This document shows, one piece after another, positions 32,379-41,330 of a stretch of 64,000 nt of DNA. Position 1 is the first letter of the stretch, and every line of letters starts with the position of its first letter. The notes below the pieces were generated by a model that was given only the letters and a program-made list of their open reading frames with translations, ran no database searches and had not been told where the DNA came from. The DNA is from Pyxidicoccus caerfyrddinensis (GTDB lineage Bacteria > Myxococcota > Myxococcia > Myxococcales > Myxococcaceae), in assembly GCF_010894405.1 (NCBI RefSeq), contig NZ_JAAIYA010000004.1, positions 496,001 through 560,000 on the forward strand. The letters are read 5' to 3'. Made by a program: the position numbers and the translations under genes.

Positions 32379-32393
32379 CCGAGGACCCCCGAC

Positions 32394-33176
32394 ATGAGCG
32401 CCAACGCCCCCAACCCAGGCCGCGAGGCCGAGTTCACCATTCCCATCGGCCTCACCGACGACGAGGGCCGCATCCACAAGGTGGCCGTGCTGCGCAAGAT
32501 GACCGGCCGCGAGGAGGCCATCCTCGCGGACCGGCGCAACCAGCGTAACGGCGGCAAGCTGGTCAGCGAGCTCATCGCCAGCTGCCTCGTCCGCCTGGGC
32601 GAGCTGCCCAAGGGAGGCAGCAACACCGTCGAGCGGATGTACTCGGCGGACCGGAACTTCCTCCTGCTGAAGCTGCGCACCCTCACCTTCGGGCCGGAGC
32701 TGCAGGCGACGTACACCTGCGGCACCTGCGGCGAGTCCATCCAGGTGGTGGAGGACCTGGACCAGCTCCCGGTGAAGATGCTCCAGGACGGCGAGTCCCC
32801 CGACGAAATCATCGTCAACCTGCAGGACGGGTACCTGGACAAGGATGGCCAGGTCCACACCGCGCTGACGCTGCGGCTGCCGCGCGGAGACGACGAGTCC
32901 GCGGTGGCGCCGCAGATGCGGCAGAACCCGTCGCTGGGGAAGAACGCGCTGCTGTCGCGGTGCCTCAAGTCGCTGGGTGACGTGCCCCGCCACCGGCTGG
33001 AGGCGCTCGGGCCAAAAATCCTCGCCGACCTCACCATGACGGACCGGCGGCTCATCGACCGCGCGCTGAACACGAGCGCGCCCGGAGTGGACCTGGTGCG
33101 CGAAGTCGTCTGTGGCAGCTGCGGCGGCAGCTTCCGGGCGACCCTGGACATGACGAATTTTTTAGCGCTGGCCTAG
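32394..33176 (+). CDS. Tail-assembly chaperone-like protein with zinc-ribbon cysteines
   Basis: A 260-residue protein like the T4-gp26/baseplate family found between tube and tape-measure genes. It opens with FTIPIGLTDDEGRIHKVAVL and RKMTGREEAILADRRNQRNG. Two CXXC pairs are visible: CGTCG (~residues 105-109) and CGSCGG (~240-245), probably one zinc site. The gene sits exactly where lambda G and P2 E, the frameshifting tail chaperones, are found. Its last codons carry a slippery heptamer (33158-33164), and a second product extended in the -1 frame is predicted. In the zero frame it stops at TAG 33174-33176. Confidence 0.8.
   Translation: MSANAPNPGREAEFTIPIGLTDDEGRIHKVAVLRKMTGREEAILADRRNQRNGGKLVSELIASCLVRLGELPKGGSNTVERMYSADRNFLLLKLRTLTFGPELQATYTCGTCGESIQVVEDLDQLPVKMLQDGESPDEIIVNLQDGYLDKDGQVHTALTLRLPRGDDESAVAPQMRQNPSLGKNALLSRCLKSLGDVPRHRLEALGPKILADLTMTDRRLIDRALNTSAPGVDLVREVVCGSCGGSFRATLDMTNFLALA
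33158..33164 (+). promoter_or_regulatory. Candidate programmed -1 frameshift site U_UUU_UUA
   Basis: In the zero frame the codons are AAT TTT TTA GCG CTG GCC TAG, so T_TTT_TTA is correctly phased for simultaneous slippage of two transfer RNAs. This is the heptamer used by HIV-1. A run of six T and a TTA codon are conspicuous in a gene otherwise almost devoid of such codons. AGCGCT (33164-33169) is repeated at 33184-33189 and, being self-complementary, could form a 3' stem. Slippage by one base avoids the stop 10 bases later and enters the open -1 frame. Confidence 0.7.
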
Positions 33177-33346
33177 CCCAGGAAGCGCTCCGACAGGAGG
33201 TCTTCTTTCTTGCGTACCACCTCCATTGGTCCTGGGCGGAAATCATGACCCTCGAGTCCGACGAGCGCCGGGCCTTCGTTCAACTGCTCATCGACCAGAT
33301 CGAGCGGGAGAACATGCAACTCGAGGCTTCGAGGAGGGCGCGCTAG
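33164..33346 (+). CDS. -1 frame extension of the tail chaperone (DUF6760-like), no start codon of its own
   Basis: A 60-codon open frame entered by -1 slippage, ending at TAG 33344-33346 immediately before the next ATG. It encodes QEVFFLAYHLHWSWAEIM followed by TLESDERRAFVQLLIDQIE. This resembles small tail-operon proteins (DUF6760 type) whose hallmark is a YHxHW segment. No ATG, GTG or TTG lies in this frame between the slip site and that motif; the first ATG (33245) comes after it. Translation therefore most likely depends on frameshifting and gives a fusion of about 317 residues (257 + 60). An alternative is a sequence error that removed a start. Confidence 0.65.
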   Translation, partial: SAGLAQEALRQEVFFLAYHLHWSWAEIMTLESDERRAFVQLLIDQIERENMQLEASRRAR

Positions 33347-35176
33347 ATGCCGGTGTCGCTCCTCCTCCAGGAAGTGCTGGGGCCGTTGCTCAACGACCAG
33401 CCGCCGACGCTCGCGTTCGGCACGCTGGCGTTGGACCGCGCGCGCCGGGGCCTGACGCGGCTGGGGCCGTTCAACCGGCTCGTGTCGCTGGAGGAGACGC
33501 TCATCGGCCGGGCGCGCAGCGCGTTCCTCGTGCACTGGTTCGGCACGGGCCTGCCCACCGAGGGGCTCGCCCTGCGGGTGTCCATCGCCAACATTGACCA
33601 CCTCCGGCGCCGCTACCAGGCGGTGCTCGCCGCCACCCCCTCGGGCGGGCGCGGGCTGAACCTGACGGAGCCCCTCCTGGGGCTGGTGGGCACCGTGGCG
33701 GGCGTCGTCCTGTCTCCGGCGGGCATCTTCTCCGTGACGATGCTGGCGCTGCGGTCCATGCGCACCTGGCTGCGCATCCTGTTGGGCGCCCTCGCCGGGG
33801 TGGTGGTTCCCGCCTTCGGGGCCGTCATCGGCGTGCTCCTCCTCCCGGCCGGGCTCGGCGTCGCGGTGCTCGCCGGCCTGCGCAACGAGCAGCCCCTGCG
33901 CGCCCTCTATGACCTCATGGGCGCGCTCGCCCGGCTCATCCATCAGGTGAACCAGTTCATCGACCTGCTGCTCGGCCCGAGGGAGCGCATCCGCAACCCG
34001 CTGCTGCGCCAGACGCTGGAGGTCTTCGACCGGTTCGCCCGGCTCATCCCCTTCGTGCTCGCGCTCTTCTCCATCGTCCTGGCGCGACTGGGCCCGCTCA
34101 TCCTGCCGCTGGCGAGACAGGGCGCCGCGCTCATCCCGTTGACGCGCGCGGTGCTGGGCGCCGTGGGCGCCATCCTGGAAGAGGTTCCCCAGGTGCTGGG
34201 CCGAGCCTTCTCCTTCTCCCGGTCCCAGCCGCTGGGCCGACTGTGGGCCGTGTTCTCCAGCATCGGCCCCATGCTCCAGCGGGTGACGGAGCGCATCAAG
34301 TCGCTGTTCGAGGAGGTGGCCCTCACGCTCCCACGCATCGGCGAGCGGGTGATGACCGCGGTGCAGTCCTTCTTCAACGCGGCGAGGGCAGTGGTGCTCA
34401 GGAACCTGCAGGCCCACCCGCGCGTCATCATGCTGCAGACGTTCCGCGCCCAGCTCGCCGACCTCGGCCGCCTCTTCGCCGCGCCGGCCGCCACGAGCGC
34501 CGCGCCCTCATCCGGCGGCGGCTCCGGCTCCTCGGGCTCGACGATGCCGGGCTGGCTCTCGTCCGCGCTGGGCTTCGTCTTCGGCCCGCCTCCGCCCCTG
34601 CCCTCCGCGCCGGCGCTGCCGGACCTCGCCGCCATCGAGGCGATGATTGGCCGGCCTGCCCTCTCGCTCGACAGGGCCGGCATCGAAGCCGCCGCGTCGT
34701 TCATCCCCGCGGGGACGCTCGACGTGTTCCGCCTCGCGGACCGGGCCCGCGCGGACTTCGACCGCGCCGCCTCGCCCCCCAGCGAGCTGGCGCGCGCCCG
34801 CCGGGAGCTGGCCCGCGAGCTGGGCGCTCCCCCCGCCGAGGTGCTGGCCCGGATTCGCACCGAGGACCTGCCGCTGCGCGAGGCGCTGGCCGCCGTCATG
34901 GGACGGGTGCTGCCCCCCGCCATCCGGGCGTACCTGCCGGACCTGCTGGACCTCTTCCGCACGCTCGACACGGAGCTGTACGGCGTCACGCCGGAGCAGC
35001 CCGCGCCGCCCGCCTTCCCCGTGCTGCACGTCCCCGAGTCGCGCCGGCTCCGCGTCGTGGTGCGCCGCCTCCAGGTCCGCTCCGCCGGGAGCGACGGGCC
35101 GCACGTGGGCGTCTTCAGGGACAGGCTCGTCGAAGCCCTTCAACGCCAGTCCTACCTGGCCCCCGCCACGCCGTAG
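33347..35176 (+). CDS. Tape-measure-like protein 1
   Basis: A 609-residue protein in the tape-measure position. A short beta-type N-terminus is followed by long hydrophobic stretches (LLGLVGTVAGVVLSPAGIF, ILLGALAGVVVPAFGAVIGV, LLLPAGLGVAVLAGL; ~residues 105-200) and Leu/Val/Arg helices to ~390. A Ser/Gly/Pro linker (~390-425) leads to a helical region and a C-terminal strand block (RLRVVVRRLQVRSAGSDGP). This pattern, helices with membrane-like segments, is common to tail-length proteins that are ejected into the target. Its ATG directly abuts the preceding stop. Not confirmed by homology search. Confidence 0.6.
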   Translation: MPVSLLLQEVLGPLLNDQPPTLAFGTLALDRARRGLTRLGPFNRLVSLEETLIGRARSAFLVHWFGTGLPTEGLALRVSIANIDHLRRRYQAVLAATPSGGRGLNLTEPLLGLVGTVAGVVLSPAGIFSVTMLALRSMRTWLRILLGALAGVVVPAFGAVIGVLLLPAGLGVAVLAGLRNEQPLRALYDLMGALARLIHQVNQFIDLLLGPRERIRNPLLRQTLEVFDRFARLIPFVLALFSIVLARLGPLILPLARQGAALIPLTRAVLGAVGAILEEVPQVLGRAFSFSRSQPLGRLWAVFSSIGPMLQRVTERIKSLFEEVALTLPRIGERVMTAVQSFFNAARAVVLRNLQAHPRVIMLQTFRAQLADLGRLFAAPAATSAAPSSGGGSGSSGSTMPGWLSSALGFVFGPPPPLPSAPALPDLAAIEAMIGRPALSLDRAGIEAAASFIPAGTLDVFRLADRARADFDRAASPPSELARARRELARELGAPPAEVLARIRTEDLPLREALAAVMGRVLPPAIRAYLPDLLDLFRTLDTELYGVTPEQPAPPAFPVLHVPESRRLRVVVRRLQVRSAGSDGPHVGVFRDRLVEALQRQSYLAPATP

Positions 35177-35188
35177 AGGACGCCGCCG

Positions 35189-37228
35189 ATGCCGATTGCC
35201 TGGGACTTCATCGCCGCGCTCTTCCGGACTCCGCTCCGGATGCAGACGCTGGAGATTGTCCGGGGGCTGGAGCGGCTGGAGCGCTGGCTCGAGAACCGGG
35301 TGAAGGTGGCGGAGGCGCTGGAGCTGCGCAGCCGCGGCTTCCCCATCATCCTCTTCTACAACGAGGCGCTCACCCTCCACGTCGACGCGTCCCAGCACGG
35401 CGCGCTGCGCCGCCCTCCCGAGCGCGGCGTGGGCGCGACGCTGGCCGCCTCCGGCCAGGCCTTCGTGTCGGGGCTCGGCCGCGTCGGCACGGCCATCACC
35501 GAGGAGCGGCTGTTGCCCGGTCTGCTGGAGCGCATCGGCAACATCTTCGACCTCATCGTCGCGTCGATGGAGCGGTTCATCCCCGTGCGCCCGGGGATGT
35601 TCGACCTTCGCGCCCGGACGGCGTCCGACCTGTTCGGCCAGGCGGGGCTCCTCTTCCGCACCGTCACCGAGAGCACCGGCCCGCTCCTCACCCTGGGCGG
35701 GAATCTGGGCGAGGCGCGCGACGTCCTCCGGCAGGCGCTCGGCCCCTCCGAGGCGGTGGCGAGCGCGGCGGCCAGCGCGGGTGCTCCGGCAGCCGGCGGG
35801 GCGGACCTCGCGGAGTCCCTGGACGTAGGCGCCCGACTGATTCTCGGCGCCGTCCTCGCGCTGCCCATCCTGCCCCTGTGGATTGGCAGGCTGTGGAGCG
35901 CGGCGAACGTCTTCCTCCGCGACACGCTGCTCCAGGCGTTCCAGGGCATCGAGTCCGGCGTCTTCGGACTGCGCCGGCAGGTCTTCGACGTCTTCTCGCG
36001 CACCCTGCCCGAGCTCATCGTGTCGGCGGCGCGCGTGCTCTCCTCGGTGTGGGCGGTGGTGGAGCTGCACTGGCGCTTCTACGTGCGCGTGGCGCTGGTG
36101 TACGGCGGGGACCTGCTGCGCAACCTCGACACGTTCCTGGGTGGGCTGCGGACCTTCCTCAACTACTGGATTGGCGTCATCAACGGCATCATCCGCGCCA
36201 TCGAGGCCGTCCTGGACTTCGACCTGGCGCCCATCATCGCCACCGCGGTGCTGGGTCCGCTGGGCCTGGGGCTGGCCGCGCTGGGAGCGCTGCCCCGGTT
36301 CACCATCCGGGACTTCGTCGGGCTCGGAGCGAACGTGGCCCGCGAGGCGCTCCGGCTCTGGCTGACCACCCAGATTCTCGTCGTGGAGGGTGGCTTGAGG
36401 GGAGCGGGAGTGGCGGCCCGGGCCTTCAAGTACCTCGGCGGACCGCTGGGCTGGTGGCTCGGGCCCAAGGCGGTCCGGGGGCTGGACGCGGCGCGCTTCC
36501 GGGTCGGCGCCGCGCGACGGTTGGTGTGGCGCCTGCTGCGCGCGCCCCAGGCACTGCCCGCGGAGACCGCGGCGTCCTTCGCGCTCCCCGCGAGCTTTCC
36601 CAACGTGTTCGACGCGTTCTTCGGGCCCGGCGCTCCCAACTTCCGCGCCACGCTCGGCACCGCGCGCACGGAGCTGGAGGGCGGCGTGCGGGACATCCTC
36701 GGCGGTGGGGCGGCGCTGCTCACCGGCCTCTCCCGCTCCTTCGACCGGGCGACCGCGGACGCCGCGACGCTGGGCTCCCCCACCCGCCTGCGGCGCATCG
36801 CCGAGGGCGCGACGTCGCTGGCGCAGACGGCGCTCGGTGACCAACTGGGCGAGCTGGAGGAGCGAGTCCGCGGCCGGCGCGAGGACCCGGTGGCCGTGGC
36901 CTTCGAGGGCTGGCTGACCCGGGGCGGTTTCTACGTCGTCGGCTCCGCCATCCCCCTCTACGTCGAGGAGATGGACCTCTTCTGGCGGCAGCAGTCCGCG
37001 GAGGGCGCCGAGACGACCGTGACGGTCCTCCCGACGTCGCCCCACAAGCTGGTGAGCCGCGCGGCGCTGGGGCGGGTCCGCGTGCCGGAACTCACCCTGA
37101 CGGCGGCGGGACGGCCGCCGGGAACGGAGCTGGCGGAGGCGGTGGCCACCCGCCTGAAGGCGGCCATCGAGGAGTCCTACGTGACGGGCAGGGAGCGGCT
37201 CGCCGGGCTGGCGGCGGCTGCGCGGTGA
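35189..37228 (+). CDS. Tape-measure-like protein 2
   Basis: A 679-residue protein with the same architecture as its neighbours: N-terminal part, long hydrophobic middle (LGPLGLGLAALGALPRF, LILGAVLALPILPLWIG), helical regions and a C-terminal domain (~570-670) with PHKLVSRAALGRVRVPELTL. It starts 12 bases after the previous gene. Together with the genes on either side it fills about 5.7 kb between chaperone and hub, where one long tape-measure gene is normal. Function inferred from position and composition. Confidence 0.55.
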   Translation: MPIAWDFIAALFRTPLRMQTLEIVRGLERLERWLENRVKVAEALELRSRGFPIILFYNEALTLHVDASQHGALRRPPERGVGATLAASGQAFVSGLGRVGTAITEERLLPGLLERIGNIFDLIVASMERFIPVRPGMFDLRARTASDLFGQAGLLFRTVTESTGPLLTLGGNLGEARDVLRQALGPSEAVASAAASAGAPAAGGADLAESLDVGARLILGAVLALPILPLWIGRLWSAANVFLRDTLLQAFQGIESGVFGLRRQVFDVFSRTLPELIVSAARVLSSVWAVVELHWRFYVRVALVYGGDLLRNLDTFLGGLRTFLNYWIGVINGIIRAIEAVLDFDLAPIIATAVLGPLGLGLAALGALPRFTIRDFVGLGANVAREALRLWLTTQILVVEGGLRGAGVAARAFKYLGGPLGWWLGPKAVRGLDAARFRVGAARRLVWRLLRAPQALPAETAASFALPASFPNVFDAFFGPGAPNFRATLGTARTELEGGVRDILGGGAALLTGLSRSFDRATADAATLGSPTRLRRIAEGATSLAQTALGDQLGELEERVRGRREDPVAVAFEGWLTRGGFYVVGSAIPLYVEEMDLFWRQQSAEGAETTVTVLPTSPHKLVSRAALGRVRVPELTLTAAGRPPGTELAEAVATRLKAAIEESYVTGRERLAGLAAAAR

Positions 37229-37250
37229 GGACGCACGGACGGAGCGAACG

Positions 37251-39080
37251 ATGGAAGAGGAGATCATCACACAGCTCGGATTGATCCTCACCCAGCTCCG
37301 CTTCACCCGGCGGGCCGTGGAGGACATCGAGCGCAGCACGGCCCGCTATGGCGGCTTCACGTTCGCCACCGCGCTCGCCGCCGGTCCGCGCTTCGGCGAG
37401 CCGCCGATGGTCTCCGGCGCCCTCAAGGTCTACGTGGTGAACATCAACGACCTCGCGCCGGGTGGCGGCATCGGCGGCTTCCTGGAGGGACTGCTCGGCG
37501 GCATCGGCCGCTTCTTCGGCAGCTTCTTCGGAGGCCTCGTCGGAGGCACCATCAGCGGCGTCTCCCTGCCGTTCATGATTGGCCAGCTCAACCGGCTGGC
37601 TGAGCGCATCGAGCGCATCCTGAAGCTCGTGGGCGTCGGCACGAGCCCCACACCGTCGGCGACGCCAGTGCCGGCCCGCCCGGAAGCCGCCGGTGGTGGC
37701 CTCAACCTGATAGCCACGCTGGCGCAGGTGGAGCGGGTGGTGAACACCTTCACCGCCCTCTTCCAGGCGGCCTCCACCGGGCCCGAGGCCGCGGCGCGCA
37801 CCTCGTCCTTCCCGTCCACGCCGGGCGGCGAGCGCTGGCTGGCGATGCTCACCACCGCCTCCGCCATCCTCACCGGCGTCGCCCACGTGGTGGACGGCCT
37901 GGTGCTCCTGGTCCCCATCCTCATCGGCGCGCTGGCCTTCGTCATCACCCGCCTGGACGACGTGAAGCTGGCCTTCATGGACATGCTCCAGTTCGTCCTG
38001 CGCAACGTGCTGCTGCTGCGCGGCGTGGTGCTCACCACCCTCTTCGACACCGTGGCCGCGGCGGCGCGCCTGGGGGCCAACGTGCTGGGCATCCTCGCCA
38101 CCGCCGTGGAGCGCATCCTCGGCTCGCTCTTCACCATGGTGGGCACCCTCCTCGACGTGGCGGTGGCGGCCATCCGCTTCGTCGCCAACGGGCTGCAGCG
38201 GACCATCGACGCGCTGCTGCGCTGGCTGGTGGAGACGGCCTTCGTGGTGCTCACCCGGCTGGGTGACACGCTGGTGTTCCGCTTCATCGTCCACGTGGTG
38301 CAGCTGCTGCCGGGCATCATCCCCCCGCTGTGGGAGCTGAAGTTCGGCAAGACGTTCACCGGCTCCATCTCCGCGCCACCCCTCGGTCCGCCCGCGTACC
38401 CCGGCGCCCTGGCGCCGCTGCCCGCCTTCCCGGACCTGGCGGCCATCATCACCCCCTCCGCCACGGCCTTCGGCACCAGCGTGACGACGGCCGCCGGCTC
38501 GCTCACCCGCGAGATGCGCGGCATCTTCGGCGCCGGGGGCAGCGCGCTGGCCGGCCTCAGCGGTTCTTTGGAGCGCGCCGCCGCCGGCGAGGCGCGGGCC
38601 GCCGAGCGCCTGGGGGAGCACTACCGCACCGTCCGGGACCGCTCGCGCGACTTCGCCGCCGCGCTCACGCCCGCCGTGGAGGCCTCCCGGCGCGAGCCCG
38701 CCACCGGCTTCGAGGCCATTGCCCAGGCCTATGAGTCCTGGCTGGGCACCGGCGGGCTGGACACGTTGCTGGGCACCATCACCGAGCACTTCCGCCGCGG
38801 GCCGACGACGGGCGCGGCCGCCGCCACCTCCCTGCCCGGCACGGTGGCCACTGGCGCCGTGGGAGAGCGGCCGAGGGCGACCATCGAGATCGACGCCATC
38901 ACCATCGAGATTGCCCCACCCCCCACGGGCGCGGCAGCGGCGACGACCGGGGGCGTCTCGTCCATCACCCCCGAGCAGCCCGAGCAGGTCTCCCTCTCGA
39001 TGCTCACCGAGCTGTTCCACGAGCTGGAGGAGCGGGGCTGGAACCCCGCACTCGGCCCCCTCGTCACGCAGGTCACCTAG
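37251..39080 (+). CDS. Tape-measure-like protein 3
   Basis: A 609-residue protein. A glycine-rich hydrophobic part near residues 75-110 (GGIGGFLEGLLGGIGRFFGS) is followed by long hydrophobic helices (~195-370; VDGLVLLVPILIGALAFVI). A Pro-rich linker contains LPAFPDLAAI, almost the same as LPDLAAI in protein 1, and the end is a Thr/Ala/Glu-rich region. The shared motif and layout suggest that the three genes arose by duplication or by splitting of one tape-measure gene. A role in setting tube length or in membrane passage is inferred. Confidence 0.55.
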   Translation: MEEEIITQLGLILTQLRFTRRAVEDIERSTARYGGFTFATALAAGPRFGEPPMVSGALKVYVVNINDLAPGGGIGGFLEGLLGGIGRFFGSFFGGLVGGTISGVSLPFMIGQLNRLAERIERILKLVGVGTSPTPSATPVPARPEAAGGGLNLIATLAQVERVVNTFTALFQAASTGPEAAARTSSFPSTPGGERWLAMLTTASAILTGVAHVVDGLVLLVPILIGALAFVITRLDDVKLAFMDMLQFVLRNVLLLRGVVLTTLFDTVAAAARLGANVLGILATAVERILGSLFTMVGTLLDVAVAAIRFVANGLQRTIDALLRWLVETAFVVLTRLGDTLVFRFIVHVVQLLPGIIPPLWELKFGKTFTGSISAPPLGPPAYPGALAPLPAFPDLAAIITPSATAFGTSVTTAAGSLTREMRGIFGAGGSALAGLSGSLERAAAGEARAAERLGEHYRTVRDRSRDFAAALTPAVEASRREPATGFEAIAQAYESWLGTGGLDTLLGTITEHFRRGPTTGAAAATSLPGTVATGAVGERPRATIEIDAITIEIAPPPTGAAAATTGGVSSITPEQPEQVSLSMLTELFHELEERGWNPALGPLVTQVT

Positions 39081-39089
39081 GAGGGCATC

Positions 39090-39836
39090 ATGCCCGAGCG
39101 TTCCACCGGCTACCTGGCCAGCCTCATCAACGTCCCGCCCCTCATCTTCCGGTTTCAATACAACCCGGAGATGTTGCAGGAGAAGAAGACGTACAAGTAC
39201 CAGGAGGCCAACGCCTTCGGGCAATGGGGTACGGACCAGTTCGCCGCCGCGCCGGGCCTCTTCTCCAGCGTCGGCAACTTCTTCACCGCCGCCGGCGCCC
39301 TCTACAAGGACGTGAAGGAGATTGGCGCGCTCCTGGTCAACACCAAGCCGATGGAGCCGGTGGAAGGCGAGCAGCGGACCTTCGCCCTGGACTTCAAGCT
39401 CAACGCGACGGAGCCGGGCCCGCTGGACGGCAGGCAGCACTACGCCGACCTCACCCATCCGGAGCGCGGGAGCCTCGAGCCCGACCTGGCGCTGCTGCGC
39501 TCGTTCATGAACCCGGCCTACGACGTCATCGACGTCGTCAAGGCGCTGGGAGGCAGCCCCTCCTGCTGGAAGCGCCCCCCGGAGTGCTCGCTCATCTACG
39601 GCGGGCTGTCCGTCACCTGCGTGATGACGGACCTGAACATCAAGATGGTGGAGTTCTTCGACGACGGGAAGCCGAGCCGCGCCGACGTCAGCGTCTCGCT
39701 GAAAGAGCAGACGTTCTCCCCGTCTCCCATCATCGAGTACTTCAAGCGCAACTTCGACGTGGGCCGCAGCTACGTGCGGCAGGGCATCGGCACGGACTTC
39801 GCCGCCGTGACTCCCATCGTCAACCTCTTCGTCTAG
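39090..39836 (+). CDS. Contractile-injection tube-cap/baseplate hub protein (Afp7/Pvc7-like)
   Basis: A 248-residue protein matching the CIS tube-protein domain: LIFRFQYNPEMLQEKKTYKY near the start, RTFALDFKLNATEP, LLRSFMNPAYDVIDVV and a C-terminal RADVSVSLKEQTFSPSPIIE. In Afp and PVC this protein connects the tube to the spike and is followed by a LysM part. Here the LysM part is a separate gene directly downstream. Confidence 0.88.
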   Translation: MPERSTGYLASLINVPPLIFRFQYNPEMLQEKKTYKYQEANAFGQWGTDQFAAAPGLFSSVGNFFTAAGALYKDVKEIGALLVNTKPMEPVEGEQRTFALDFKLNATEPGPLDGRQHYADLTHPERGSLEPDLALLRSFMNPAYDVIDVVKALGGSPSCWKRPPECSLIYGGLSVTCVMTDLNIKMVEFFDDGKPSRADVSVSLKEQTFSPSPIIEYFKRNFDVGRSYVRQGIGTDFAAVTPIVNLFV

Positions 39837-39854
39837 CCCCGTGGAGGACCGCCC

Positions 39855-40172
39855 ATGCCCGTCACCAGCCGCTCCCGCTACTTCAACCACCCCGTGCACC
39901 GGGTGCGTGACGCCTCCGGAGAGGAGCACGAGGCCATCTCCATCCGCCCGGCGCCCGCGCCGCCCGGCCCGTCCGGCGTCACGCAGCACCTGGTGTCCGG
40001 ACTGGAGAGCGTCGAGTACCTCGCGTGGCGCTACTTCGGCTCCAGCGACAACTGGTGGCGCATCGCGGACGCCAACCCCCTGCGCTTCCCGCTGGACTTC
40101 CACCCGGGCGCGAAGGTGGCCATCCCCGCCGCCGCGGACGTGGGCCGCGTGCAGCGCACGAGGAAGGTGTGA
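39855..40172 (+). CDS. LysM-type tail protein (gpX-like)
   Basis: A 105-residue protein with one LysM-like module: VEYLAWRYFGSSDNWWRIAD, then ANPLRFPLDFHPGAKVAIP. This is the layout of phage tail protein X and of the C-terminal part of Afp7/Pvc7. In tails it fastens baseplate parts rather than degrading peptidoglycan. It starts 18 bases after the hub gene. Confidence 0.85.
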   Translation: MPVTSRSRYFNHPVHRVRDASGEEHEAISIRPAPAPPGPSGVTQHLVSGLESVEYLAWRYFGSSDNWWRIADANPLRFPLDFHPGAKVAIPAAADVGRVQRTRKV

Positions 40173-40173
40173 C

Positions 40174-41328
40174 GTGGCGGACCCCACTCCCTTCATCAGC
40201 GTGCGCTGGCAGGGCGGAGAGATTGGCGGAATGGTCCAGTCCGTCAACGTCGAGGACCACGACCGCCTCATCGACCGGGCCCGCATCGTCGTGGACGACC
40301 CGCGCGAGGTCGCCGGCCACATCGTCGACGTGGGCCAGACGGTGCAGGTGGACCTCGGCTGGTCCGACGACCACGCCATCCTCTTCGAGGGAGAGGTGAC
40401 GCGCGCCGTCCCCGAGACGACGGGCGGCCGACGCCGCGTCACCATCACCGCGCTGGACTTCGGCGTGCGGCTGCGGCGGCACGAGCGCTCGCGGGACGAC
40501 CCGCCCTACCGCGGCAAGCTGAGTGAAATCGTCCGGCGCATCGCCAGCGCGCGGGACTACGGCTTCGTGGTCGGCCCGGACAACATCAAGCCCGACCCGG
40601 ACCCCGAGTTCACCGAGGACAACGAGCTGCCGCGCCGCTCCGGGCTCAACGACTGGGACTTCCTCCAGCAGCTCGCGGTGGAGCACGACTGCCGCGCCTT
40701 CGTCGAGTTCAACGAGGGCACCTCCAAGTTCTACTTCGTGCCCACGCGCACGCTGCTCGACGGCGAGCCGATGGGGATGCTCCACCAGTGCCCCGGGTAC
40801 ACGCAGCTGCTGGACTTCCGCTACCAGCGCATCGCCTCCGGCGCGGCGCCGGCGTACGCCACCTCGTGCGTGGACCCGTCGTCCGGCCAGACGGTGAGCG
40901 CCAGCGCGCCCACGCCCGAGCCCACCGCGCCGCCACCCGCCAGCGCGGACGTGCGCAGCCGCCTGGCGGAAATCAGTGACACGGATGCGCTGGCCTACGA
41001 CGCGGGCGTCGAGGCGGCGGGGCGCGCCACCAGCAACCCCAGCGACCAGGTGCCGCAGCTGTTCCTCCCCGGGCTGCCGTCGGACCCCGCGCTGGCGGAG
41101 CGCCTGCTGCGAAGGGACCCGACGCGCGTGCTGGGCCTCGTGGGTGAGGGCACCGCGCGCGGCACCGTGCGCTTCCGCGCCAAGGGGCGCCTCACCCTGG
41201 AGGGCATCGCCACCTGGGCGGAGGGCGACTGGTACGTCGCCCGCGTCAACCACCTGTTCACCCGCACGTCGGGCGCCGGCCAGGCGCTCGCCGGTACCTA
41301 CCGAACCCGCTTCGTCGCCACGCGCTGA
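40174..41328 (+). CDS. Baseplate hub protein (gpD/VgrG N-terminal-like, Pvc8-like)
   Basis: A 384-residue protein. It has the strand pattern of the phage gpD/VgrG gp27-like domain: DRARIVVDDPREVAGHIVDV, TITALDFGVRLRRHERSR, then GLNDWDFLQQLAVEHDCRAF. An Ala/Pro linker at ~245-265 separates a C-terminal part that ends GDWYVARVNHLFTR. It forms the trimeric hub that carries the spike. The start is GTG at 40174 with AGGAAGG 6 bases upstream, one base after the LysM gene's stop. Confidence 0.85.
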   Translation: MADPTPFISVRWQGGEIGGMVQSVNVEDHDRLIDRARIVVDDPREVAGHIVDVGQTVQVDLGWSDDHAILFEGEVTRAVPETTGGRRRVTITALDFGVRLRRHERSRDDPPYRGKLSEIVRRIASARDYGFVVGPDNIKPDPDPEFTEDNELPRRSGLNDWDFLQQLAVEHDCRAFVEFNEGTSKFYFVPTRTLLDGEPMGMLHQCPGYTQLLDFRYQRIASGAAPAYATSCVDPSSGQTVSASAPTPEPTAPPPASADVRSRLAEISDTDALAYDAGVEAAGRATSNPSDQVPQLFLPGLPSDPALAERLLRRDPTRVLGLVGEGTARGTVRFRAKGRLTLEGIATWAEGDWYVARVNHLFTRTSGAGQALAGTYRTRFVATR

Positions 41329-41330
41329 CC

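Noticed and set aside
33195..33200. AGGAGG as a ribosome-binding site for that small frame
   Set aside because: The only start-like codon at good spacing (TTG 33210) is out of frame and meets a stop after 12 codons; in the right frame no start codon follows before the motif.
33245..33346. A normal start at ATG 33245 for the small frame after the tail chaperone
   Set aside because: It would lose the YHLHW segment that lies just before it and would leave a 33-residue fragment; no ribosome-binding site precedes it.
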